The notes beneath the pieces are model-generated. The model was given only the letters and a program-made list of their open reading frames with translations, had not been told where the DNA came from and did no database searches. From the NCBI GenBank assembly GCA_023135165.1, contig JAGLTS010000041.1:1-47531 (forward strand): a stretch of 47,531 bases of DNA, written 5' to 3'. Origin of the DNA: Phycisphaerales bacterium (GTDB lineage: Bacteria > Planctomycetota > Phycisphaerae > Phycisphaerales > JAGLTS01). Position 1 is the first letter of the stretch. Each line of letters starts with the position of its first letter. Below are positions 8,509 to 15,151 of this stretch, one piece after another. The position numbers and the translations under genes are program-made.

Positions 8509-8951
8509 GGCCCCATCCCTTTCCGCAGCGGCCGAACTTCACCCACCAGGGTCTCGAATCACGGTCGCCACAGAGGCACGCTTCCTTCATCGTCATAATG
8601 CTCAAAGACGTTGATTGTGAACTCATCAAGCCTGCAGGCTGGCACTTCGCATGTCGGGTGATGTGGGTGCGGCAGGGACGGCGCAACAGCGAGACTGGAC
8701 CATCGCTCGCGATTGTGCGGGGTGCTGGGTTATCACCCGTGATGTCTGCTCGGAGGAAGCGAGTCGTCGTCCAGGGCGGGGAGGCGCCCTATTTTGAGGC
8801 TGGCAACCGAGTGCAACGGCACCGCACGTCCCCCCCTCCCCGCCTGGTGAGCGTATGCTCTTCAAGAGTGGATTCGATGTACTGTCCTCTTCGGAAGCAG
8901 CCGTTTGGTCCCATGCGTATGCTCGCCACCCATGCGGAACGGAGTTTACCG
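8509..8951. other. 443-bp divergent intergenic region
   Basis: Separates the divergent receiver gene (minus) and the thioredoxin-fold gene (plus). Frames on both strands are open but carry no recognisable protein. It holds a strong foldback element at 8771-8847, described separately. Promoters for both neighbours should lie here; no consensus pair stood out. Confidence 0.6.
8771..8847. other. Foldback element, candidate structured RNA
   Basis: A 13-bp stem closes a 50-nt interior: CCAGG (8771-8775) pairs with CCTGG (8843-8847) and CGGGGAGG (8777-8784) with CCTCCCCG (8835-8842), with only one bulged G. Inside is a smaller hairpin GTGC-AACG-GCAC (8811-8822). It lies about 105 nt upstream of the gene starting at 8952, as a 5'-leader element would. 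No known riboswitch consensus was recognised, and the GC-rich stem could also be a processed repeat. Confidence 0.35.
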
Positions 8952-9983
8952 ATGAAGTGGCTCTTGCTGGCGATCTTGACCGTTATTTACGCTGCCGTTG
9001 CGCAGGCCCAGGGCGCGGAGCTGTCGATCGGCGATCAGGCCCCGCCCATCACGGTCGCGCACTGGCTCGGCGATGAGCCTGTTCACGTCGAACAAGGGAC
9101 GGTTTACATCCTCACATTCTGGGCGTCGTGGTCCGATGCCGGCCGGGCTTCGCTTGCTGTGTTGAGCCGTATCCAGCAGGGCGCCAAGCCAACAGATGTG
9201 CGCGTCATCGCCATCACGACCGAGCCTCGCGGCCGGGTCAAGGCTTACCTTGACCGCCGCGGTGAATCGCTTGGCGTTGCCGTTGCGTGCGATGACAAGC
9301 GCACGACGTACCGAGCGTACGTCGAGGCGACGGCTGAGCACGATGTGCCGATCGCGTTCGTGATCGATCGTGAGCAGCGTCTGGCATGGATCGGTCACCC
9401 GCTCGACGGATTGGAAGCAGCGGTTGCCCACATTGCAGCAGGCGAGTGGGACATCGAGGCGCATCGCACGGCGCGCGTGCTGCTGTTTCAGGCGAGGGAC
9501 GCTGCTGCTGCGGGCGAGACCGACCGCCTGCTCGGTCTGCTCGACCGGATTGCGAGGATCAGCGATGTGTACGCATCACACGGGCTTCACCGTGTGGCGA
9601 TCCTGGCGGGTGAGCTGGGGCGGTACGAAGATGCGTGGCAGGCTGGGCGGGATCTGATCGAGAGGTGTCCAGATCGTGCGGATGTCTGCCGTGGCCTCGC
9701 ATGGTTCATCTTGGATACGAACGACTTGGCGGAGCGTGATCTCCAGCTCGCTCTGGCAGCGGCCCAGACGGCCAACGACGCGACCGGCAGCCGAGATCCG
9801 ATCGTTCTCGCGACGCTTGCGCGAGCGCATTTCACGCTTGGTGCGGTGGACAAAGCGGTTCAGACGCAGGCTCTGGCGGTGAAATGTGCTGAGGAGGCGG
9901 CCAACGCGAGCCTCGCTGCACACCTGCGCGAAGCCCTCGATGTATACACAGCCGCATCCGAGGAACCGACCGACGACGGCTGA
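8952..9983 (+). CDS. TlpA-like thioredoxin-fold protein lacking CXXC, with TPR tail
   Basis: 343 residues, exported: signal peptide MKWLLLAILTVIYAAVAQAQ. Residues about 22-160 follow the TlpA/AhpC-TSA pattern (LSIGDQAPPITVAHWLGDEPV, YILTFWASWSDAGRA, VRVIAITTE, VPIAFVIDREQRLAWIGHP). The WCxxC active site is replaced by WSDAG: both cysteines are gone, so it cannot be a normal disulfide reductase. Residues about 170-330 are helical and look like degenerate TPR repeats (YASHGLHRVAILAGELGRYEDAWQ, VLATLARAHFTLGAVDKAVQ). The ATG at 8952 has GGAG at 8941-8944; the open frame extends far upstream but without homology. A periplasmic binding or scaffold role is inferred. Confidence 0.8.
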   Translation: MKWLLLAILTVIYAAVAQAQGAELSIGDQAPPITVAHWLGDEPVHVEQGTVYILTFWASWSDAGRASLAVLSRIQQGAKPTDVRVIAITTEPRGRVKAYLDRRGESLGVAVACDDKRTTYRAYVEATAEHDVPIAFVIDREQRLAWIGHPLDGLEAAVAHIAAGEWDIEAHRTARVLLFQARDAAAAGETDRLLGLLDRIARISDVYASHGLHRVAILAGELGRYEDAWQAGRDLIERCPDRADVCRGLAWFILDTNDLAERDLQLALAAAQTANDATGSRDPIVLATLARAHFTLGAVDKAVQTQALAVKCAEEAANASLAAHLREALDVYTAASEEPTDDG

Positions 9984-10119
9984 GCCGGCGCTCGACCAAC
10001 GGATGCCGGGACAACCGACTGCGGCGAACCCGCTGCCACTCCCTCCCCATGCGCGGTATCCTATGGAGCCCGAGCGCATCTCACGCGCTCATGCTCACGT
10101 GTTTACCCGGAGGTGATCA

Positions 10120-11265
10120 ATGCCGTCGTTCGATGGACCATCAACCATTCGCAAGCTGCTCACGGGAATGGCGAAGCACATGGCATCCGACCTGCACCTC
10201 AAGGTCGGCCTGCCTCCTATCTACCGCATCGACCGGCATCTCCGTCCGCTCGGCATGCCTGCGTTGGGTGAGGAAGATACCGAGTACCTCCTGCAGTCCA
10301 TCATTCCGGAGAAGATCAGGCATCGATACGACGAGGCTGGTGACCTGGACTTTTCCACGGTCATCAGCGAGAAAGATGCGCAAGGTGAGGAGATCAAGGG
10401 TGACCGTTTCCGCTGCAACATCTTCAAGTCCAGCGGCGCCATGCACGCAGCCATCCGGCGCGTCCAGTCCAACATCCCGACATTCACGGAACTGAACCTC
10501 CCGCCCATCTACCAGAAAATGGCACGCGATTTCACCGAAGGCATGGTCCTGATCGTTGGCGTCACGGGGTGTGGCAAGTCCTCCACCATCGCTTCCATGG
10601 TCGAGCACATCAACCAGATCAGACACGTGAACATCATCACCGTCGAAGACCCGATCGAGTTCGTCTTCACGCCTAAGAAATCCGTCATCAGCCAGCGAGA
10701 GCTGGGACTCGATACGCCGACCTACGCCAGCGCGCTGCGCTACATCGTTCGACAAGACCCGGATGTCATCTTCATCGGCGAGCTGCGTGACCATGACACC
10801 GTGCTCTCCGCCATCCAGGCAGCGGAAACCGGACACCTCGTCTTCGGCTCGCTGCACACCGCGGACACGATGCAGGCCTTTGCTCGAATGCTCGAGTTCT
10901 TCCCTCGGCACGAACACGAGTTCATCCGTTCGAGCCTGTCCAACAGTTTGGCATCCATCTGCGCGCAGCGCCTCATGCCGCGGACATCCGGCGGCGTCAT
11001 CCCGGCCACCGAAGTGCTTCTGAACAACTCCGTCGTCCGGGAGAAGATCCGCGCACAGGAAGATGAGGATCTCCCCGCCATCGTGAATAACTCGACCGGC
11101 GAAGGCATGCGCAGCTTCACCTATTCGCTCAAGGATTTGGTCGAGCGCGACGAGATCACGCTTTCCACCGCGATGGAATATGCTCCGAACCGCGATGCAC
11201 TGCGCAGCGTCCTCAAGGGCGTCGAAGTCCAAGCAGACACCGGCATCCAGCGCATCAAGGGATAG
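10120..11265 (+). CDS. PilT/PilU-type twitching motility ATPase
   Basis: 381-residue hexameric secretion-superfamily ATPase that would power pilus retraction at the inner membrane. N-terminal PAS-like domain with SDLHLKVGLPPIYRIDRHL, the PilT signature start. Walker A is GVTGCGKSST (near residue 148), the Asp box is IITVEDPIEFVF, Walker B is DPDVIFIGELRD, and the His box is GHLVFGSLHT. Cys and Ser in the P-loop replace the common GSGKTT. The C-terminus differs from the AIRNLIRE motif of PilT and is nearer PilU. The ATG at 10120 has GGAGGT directly upstream. The nearest pilus-like genes here are the prepilin-like genes at 2.8 and 17 kb. Confidence 0.9.
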   Translation: MPSFDGPSTIRKLLTGMAKHMASDLHLKVGLPPIYRIDRHLRPLGMPALGEEDTEYLLQSIIPEKIRHRYDEAGDLDFSTVISEKDAQGEEIKGDRFRCNIFKSSGAMHAAIRRVQSNIPTFTELNLPPIYQKMARDFTEGMVLIVGVTGCGKSSTIASMVEHINQIRHVNIITVEDPIEFVFTPKKSVISQRELGLDTPTYASALRYIVRQDPDVIFIGELRDHDTVLSAIQAAETGHLVFGSLHTADTMQAFARMLEFFPRHEHEFIRSSLSNSLASICAQRLMPRTSGGVIPATEVLLNNSVVREKIRAQEDEDLPAIVNNSTGEGMRSFTYSLKDLVERDEITLSTAMEYAPNRDALRSVLKGVEVQADTGIQRIKG

Positions 11266-11300
11266 CAGCGGATGCGCTCGACTACATGTGTGCTCTGCAA

Positions 11301-11338
11301 CTCGCGAAGCGCGGGGCGGAAGCCCCGCACTTCGCGAG
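11301..11338. repeat. Long palindromic hairpin with GGAA tetraloop
   Basis: CTCGCGAAG (11301-11309) pairs with CTTCGCGAG (11330-11338) and GCGGGGC (11311-11317) with GCCCCGC (11322-11328), with a single C/A mismatch and a GGAA loop that fits the GNRA tetraloop rule on the plus strand. It sits between converging genes. There is no T-run, so it may be a bidirectional transcription barrier, mRNA 3'-end stabiliser or REP-like repeat. Confidence 0.6.
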
Positions 11339-11358
11339 GTCGTCAAGAACGGCCCGTG

Positions 11359-12687
11359 TCAGACAGCAGCGCCATCGAAGATGCGTAGTACATCCGCTTT
11401 GCCATCCTCGCCGGTCAGCTTCAGGCCGAGCTTCTCTCGGAGGATCGCAAAGACGTTGGGCGAGATGAAGGCGGGCGGCTTCGGGCCAACCGCGATGTTC
11501 TTTACACCCAAGGCCAGAAGCGTCAGCAGCACCGCCACAGCCTTCTGCTCGAACCATGAGAGCACAATCGTCAGCGGAAGATCGTTGACCGAGCATTCGA
11601 AGGCATCCGCCAGCGCCGAGGCGACCTGAATCGCGCCGAAAGCGTCGTTGCACTGCCCCATGTCCATGAGGCGAGGCAGGCCGAGGTGCTCACCATAGTC
11701 GTAGTCGCGGATGCGGTACTTGCCGCAGCCGAGCGTGAGGATGAACGAATCCTCTGGCGCAGCCTGGGCGAAGTCGGCGAAGTACTTCCGGTTGGGCTCA
11801 GGACCATCACAACCGCCAATGAGGAAGAAGTGGCTGATCTTGCCTGCCTTGATCGCGGCAACGATGTCAGCCGCCCTGTCGAGGATGACCGAATGGTGGA
11901 AGCCGACCACCGATTCACGCACGGGGTTGTCCGGCAGGGGTGGACACTGCTTCGCCTTCTCGATGACGGCGGAGAAATCGTTGTCCGCAATGCGCGTCCC
12001 ACCAGGAACGGCTGTGCAGCGCGTCGTGAAGAGGCGATCGGCGTAGCTGGGCTTGGGGATGAGCACGCAGTTGGTTGTGGCGATGATCGCGCCGCTGAAC
12101 TTGTCGAACTCAGACTTCTGCTTCTGCCAGGCCCCGCCGTAGTGCCCAGCGAGGTTCGGATGGTTCTTCAGCTTGGGATACATGTGAGCAGGCATCATCT
12201 CGCCGTGCGTGTAGACCATCACACCCGTGCCTTCGCACTGCTTGAGCAGATCCGCCAGGTCGATCATGTCGTGACCGGTGATGAGAATGCCGGGGCCTGC
12301 CTTTGTGCCCTCGTACAGGACGGCGGGCTTGGGCTTGCCGAAGGTCTTGACGTGGCCGTCGTTGAGCAGCTCCATCGCACGGAGATTGACCTGGCCGCAC
12401 TCCAGGACCATCTCCAGGAGCGAGTCAACGTCGAAGTTGACGTTGGTGACCGTTGCGAAGAGGGCCTCCTCGATGAATGCGTTCACCTTCTCGTCGGTCA
12501 TGCCGAGCCTTCGAGCGTGGTGCGCGTAGGAGGCCATACCCTTCAGGCCGTAGAGGAGAATCTGCTGGAGCGACTCCACATCCTTGTCTTTGCCGCAGAC
12601 ACCTGGGCTGGAGTTGATCTCGCAGCCCGTGCCATGGGCAGTCTGCTCACACTGGTTGCACGTCAAGATGCATGGGACGCTGGACAT
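11359..12687 (-). CDS. hcp: Hybrid cluster protein, short form
   Basis: 442 residues. Hcp carries a [4Fe-4S] or [2Fe-2S] cluster and a hybrid Fe-S-O cluster and reduces nitric oxide (formerly called hydroxylamine reductase). The N-terminal cluster cysteines are CNQC...GTGC...GVCGK, spaced C-x2-C-x8-C-x8-C. Hybrid-cluster ligands are visible downstream: GHDMIDL (His), HGEMMPAHMYP (Glu), ATTNCVLIP, TTRCTAVPG, IGGCDGPEP and LTLGCGKYR. It is about 100 residues shorter than E. coli Hcp, as in short-class members that lack part of the first helical domain. The ATG at 12685-12687 follows AAGGA on the minus strand. Divergent from a CRP/FNR regulator, with a perfect FNR-type box between. Confidence 0.93.
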   Translation of the reverse strand: MSSVPCILTCNQCEQTAHGTGCEINSSPGVCGKDKDVESLQQILLYGLKGMASYAHHARRLGMTDEKVNAFIEEALFATVTNVNFDVDSLLEMVLECGQVNLRAMELLNDGHVKTFGKPKPAVLYEGTKAGPGILITGHDMIDLADLLKQCEGTGVMVYTHGEMMPAHMYPKLKNHPNLAGHYGGAWQKQKSEFDKFSGAIIATTNCVLIPKPSYADRLFTTRCTAVPGGTRIADNDFSAVIEKAKQCPPLPDNPVRESVVGFHHSVILDRAADIVAAIKAGKISHFFLIGGCDGPEPNRKYFADFAQAAPEDSFILTLGCGKYRIRDYDYGEHLGLPRLMDMGQCNDAFGAIQVASALADAFECSVNDLPLTIVLSWFEQKAVAVLLTLLALGVKNIAVGPKPPAFISPNVFAILREKLGLKLTGEDGKADVLRIFDGAAV

Positions 12688-12777
12688 TGCGCAAATTCCT
12701 TGAGAGATGATGCGATGCCGCGAATCCCCCGGATCAAAAGGGAGCGACATCGGCTGAACGGTTCGATCCGGACCGCT

Positions 12778-12783
12778 ACTATC
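12778..12783 (-). promoter_or_regulatory. Predicted -10 element of hcp
   Basis: GATAGT on the minus strand. If transcription starts 7 nt further on (about 12771), the centre of the TTGAT-N4-ATCAA box (12812.5) falls at -41.5, the classic class II activator position. The -10 match is imperfect, as usual for activated promoters. Confidence 0.5.
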
Positions 12784-12805
12784 GCTGAGCCGTGGCGATG
12801 AGTCC

Positions 12806-12819
12806 TTGATCTGGATCAA
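12806..12819. promoter_or_regulatory. FNR/Dnr box, perfect TTGAT-N4-ATCAA
   Basis: TTGAT CTGG ATCAA matches the FNR/Dnr/NnrR consensus in all ten positions. It lies between hcp (minus) and the CRP/FNR regulator gene (plus). The regulator's recognition helix has the E-xx-S-R arrangement that reads TTGAT half-sites, so it is the natural ligand. It may activate hcp and, being about 36 bp before the regulator's own start, could autoregulate. Confidence 0.85.
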
Positions 12820-12848
12820 TTCGGCGTTTTTTTCTTGGAGGACCGCCC

Positions 12849-13538
12849 TTGCCCGCCTCGACCCGACAGATCATCGAACGCTGCCGGATGTTCAGCCGAC
12901 TCGCACCCGATCAGCTTGATCGCCTTGTCGGAATGGCCCAACGACGGGAGTTTGAACGGCGCCGGCTGATCTTCCGACAGGATGCTCCGTGCCCTGGGTT
13001 GTTCGTCTTGGGGGATGGGCGTGTGAGGATCTACAACCTCGCTCCCAGCGGTAAGGAGCATGTGCTGCGTCTGGTCGGGCCTGGCGGGACGTTCGCCGAA
13101 GTGGCTGCGATCGGCGGCTTCGCCTGCCCAGCCAGCGCCGAAGCGATGCAGCCGACCACCTGTGCCCTCCTGCCCGCCGATCCGTTCAAGCAAGCCCTCA
13201 CCGATGACCACGAGCTGTGCCTGGGTCTCCTGGTGGGGATGGCGATGTGGGTGCGACACTTCGTTGTTCTGCTGGAGGACATTGTCCTGCGCGATGCGAT
13301 CAGCCGTGTGGCGCACTACCTGCTCGACACGGCCGGCGACCAGGCTGACGAGGTCGTTTTGCCAGCCATGAAGAGACACCTGGCCAGCCATCTGAACCTG
13401 ACGAGCGAAACGCTGTCACGCACGCTGCGACGACTGGACGAAACGGGTCTCATCGAGCAGGCGGATGGCCGGCACATTCACATCACCGACATTGAGAGCC
13501 TTCGTCAGGTCGCCGACGGAATGTTTCCTGAGATTTAG
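12849..13538 (+). CDS. CRP/FNR-family regulator (Dnr-like)
   Basis: 229 residues. N-terminal cyclic-nucleotide-type beta barrel (FSRLAPDQLDRLVGMAQRREF.., LFVLGDGRVRIYNLAPSGKE, LVGPGGTFAEVAAIGG), a long dimerisation helix, and a C-terminal winged HTH with recognition helix TSETLSRTLRRL. Glu, Ser and Arg sit as in FNR, which binds TTGAT-N4-ATCAA. The N-terminus lacks the clustered cysteines of oxygen-sensing FNR, so it is closer to Dnr/NnrR-type NO sensors. The start is a TTG at 12849, chosen for the TTGGAGGA ribosome site 7 nt upstream; the first internal Met would remove the start of the barrel. Divergent from hcp. Confidence 0.9.
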   Translation: MPASTRQIIERCRMFSRLAPDQLDRLVGMAQRREFERRRLIFRQDAPCPGLFVLGDGRVRIYNLAPSGKEHVLRLVGPGGTFAEVAAIGGFACPASAEAMQPTTCALLPADPFKQALTDDHELCLGLLVGMAMWVRHFVVLLEDIVLRDAISRVAHYLLDTAGDQADEVVLPAMKRHLASHLNLTSETLSRTLRRLDETGLIEQADGRHIHITDIESLRQVADGMFPEI

Positions 13539-13780
13539 TCCGCATATCGCATGAGTGGTCGTCGAGCGGTCGATTGGCGGGCTGAATGGCCTGGATGCCG
13601 GCGGACGCATCGACCACACCGCCCCCTTTCCCCCACGCTGCGTTGCGTCGATTGAACGTTTTGCGGAATTCGTTGAATCTTTTTCGCAGCATGCGCACAA
13701 GCATTCGGCGGGAAGCGTTTTCAGCGTGACCCTCGATTCCAGATCGTGAAGCGGGTTCATAGTCAGTCGAGTGACGTATA

Positions 13781-13930
13781 TGCGCACATGGTGTGGATAT
13801 ATGCTCGAAAAAACGGTGTGGTTTTGAGCGATTTCGGAGCGTTTTCGCGCGGTTTGGATCAGTTTCGGTCAGTTTTGACGTAGTTTCGGCCGGTTTTGGA
13901 GTGTCCGATTTTTGGTTATTGCGCACATGG
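13781..13930. repeat. 11-bp direct repeats flanking the phased tract
   Basis: TGCGCACATGG occurs at 13781-13791 and again at 13920-13930, same orientation, start-to-start 139 bp. A shorter third copy, TGCGCACA, is at 13692-13699. The pair brackets the phased T-tracts exactly. They could be iteron-like binding sites or duplicated ends of a small inserted element. Confidence 0.75.
13822..13913. other. Helically phased T-tracts (predicted curved DNA)
   Basis: Eight runs of three or four T start at 13822, 13832, 13842, 13853, 13863, 13873, 13884 and 13894: intervals 10, 10, 11, 10, 10, 11, 10, mean 10.3 bp, the DNA helical repeat. A five-T run follows at 13909 and an A6 run precedes at 13808-13813. 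Phasing of this kind gives intrinsic curvature. The block also reads as about four degenerate units of 20-21 bp. Confidence 0.75.
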
Positions 13931-14097
13931 ATTGACATCGCAATCGCGGGTTATTCAGCGCGGCATGCGCTTTGCTATAGGCGATTGCCCGCATCGAGCG
14001 GTCAGCGCTCCGCTGCGCGTCGCGGCTACACGGGGGGTTACGCGTGTTTACGATGGTGAACGGGTGACGTACGTTGCTGCGGCTGGGAGCATCCGAT

Positions 14098-15126
14098 TTA
14101 AAGCTGCCAGAGAGATGACGCCCAGGTCATGCCGCCGCCGAATGCGACAAAGAGCACCTTGTCGCCTCGCTTCACCTTCCCGCTGCGCCAGACCTGATCG
14201 AAGCACAGGCCGGTCGAGCCAGAGGATGAGTTGCCGTAGTAGTCGATGTTGACGTACATCTTCTCTTCGGGCATGCCGAAGCGTTTACGTGCCGAATCAA
14301 GGATGCGCCGATTGCTCTGGTGAGCGACGACCATCGCGATCTCTTCGATGCCCACATCCGCCTTTTCCAGCGTGGCTGCGATGATGTCGGCGAACTTGCT
14401 CACCGCGAACTTAAAGACCTCTCTGCCTCGCATCTGGAGGCAGCCGAGCTTGACGTCCTCGGGCTTCACATCGTCGGGCAGATCGGTGAGCTTGCGCGGG
14501 ATGTAGAGCAAATCCCAGTCGCTGCCATCCGCGTACATGAGCTGCGCCATACAGCCCAGGGAGAGATCATCGCTCGGGCCGATGATGACGCAGCCGGCTG
14601 CGTCTCCGAAGAGGATGCACGTGTTCCTGCCGCGATCGGTGTAGTCCTGAAGTATGGTCATGATGTCGCAACCGAGGACCGCGATACGGCGGTATCGCCC
14701 ACAGGCGACAAGAGATTCGGCCATGTTCAAGCTGTAGACGTAGCCGCAACATGCCGCTGAGACATCCATCGCCGCGGCAGGCGTCGCGCCGACTTCCGCA
14801 GCCACGAGGCAGGCGGTCGATGGACACGCCATCTCACTGGAGACGGTTCCGATGACAATCAGGTCCAGATCGGTCGGTTTGAGCTGGGCGTCGTCGAGCG
14901 CGTTGCGCAGCGCCTCGACAGAGAGCGTTGTCGTCGGCCTGAGTTGACCGGGCGGCATGATGCGTCGCTCACGAACACCCGTGCGCTGGACGATCCACTC
15001 ATCGTTCGTATCCATGAGTTGTTCGAGGTCGTGGTTGGTGAGTATTCCCTCAGGCACAGCCGACCCCACCCCGAGGATCTTCACGCCGCATGTTGTACGA
15101 CCGCCCGGCCTGCTGTCGGGTTGCAT
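14098..15126 (-). CDS. fabH: 3-oxoacyl-ACP synthase III
   Basis: 342 residues, normal for KAS III, which condenses acetyl-CoA with malonyl-ACP to start fatty-acid synthesis. The catalytic triad is complete: Cys in DVSAACCGYVYSL, His in VVAHQSNRRIL, Asn in YYGNSSSGS. The N-terminal NDEWIVQRTGVRERR and C-terminal FGGGMTWAS blocks are also typical. Last gene of the rpmF-plsX-fabH operon, 25 bp after plsX. It converges on the gene-free region at 13.5-14.1 kb. The start MQPDSRPGG is a little long; the family usually begins close to the VKILGVGSAVPE strand. Confidence 0.95.
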   Translation of the reverse strand: MQPDSRPGGRTTCGVKILGVGSAVPEGILTNHDLEQLMDTNDEWIVQRTGVRERRIMPPGQLRPTTTLSVEALRNALDDAQLKPTDLDLIVIGTVSSEMACPSTACLVAAEVGATPAAAMDVSAACCGYVYSLNMAESLVACGRYRRIAVLGCDIMTILQDYTDRGRNTCILFGDAAGCVIIGPSDDLSLGCMAQLMYADGSDWDLLYIPRKLTDLPDDVKPEDVKLGCLQMRGREVFKFAVSKFADIIAATLEKADVGIEEIAMVVAHQSNRRILDSARKRFGMPEEKMYVNIDYYGNSSSGSTGLCFDQVWRSGKVKRGDKVLFVAFGGGMTWASSLWQL

Positions 15127-15151
15127 TGGGGGGTTCGCTCCTTGCCAGGTT

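Larger units (their letters stand above)
13539..14097. other. Gene-free region with phased T-tracts and direct repeats
   Basis: 559 bp between two converging gene ends, where promoters are not expected. No convincing gene; short open frames run through it but follow the repeats. It is less GC-rich than its surroundings in the middle. Contents described separately: three copies of TGCGCACA, two extended to an 11-bp direct repeat; eight helically phased T-tracts; a TGTGGATAT sequence (13792-13800), one base off a DnaA-type box; and an isolated TTGACA (13932-13937) without a well-spaced -10. Confidence 0.7.

Noticed and set aside
13792..13800. Chromosomal origin, based on a DnaA-like box and AT-rich phased region
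   Set aside because: Only one near-match to a DnaA box, no dnaA, dnaN or gidA neighbours, and no cluster of boxes; kept only as part of the repeat observation.
13932..13975. TTGACA at 13932 as a promoter for a small RNA
   Set aside because: No -10 element at 16-18 bp; the best AT-rich hexamers are 13 or more than 30 bp away.
13793..14059. An 88-codon frame with a GTG start running through the phased T-tracts, giving Phe every three to four residues
   Set aside because: The periodic Phe codons follow directly from the 10-11 bp T-tract spacing, there is no ribosome site, and the frame leaves the repeat into unrelated sequence.
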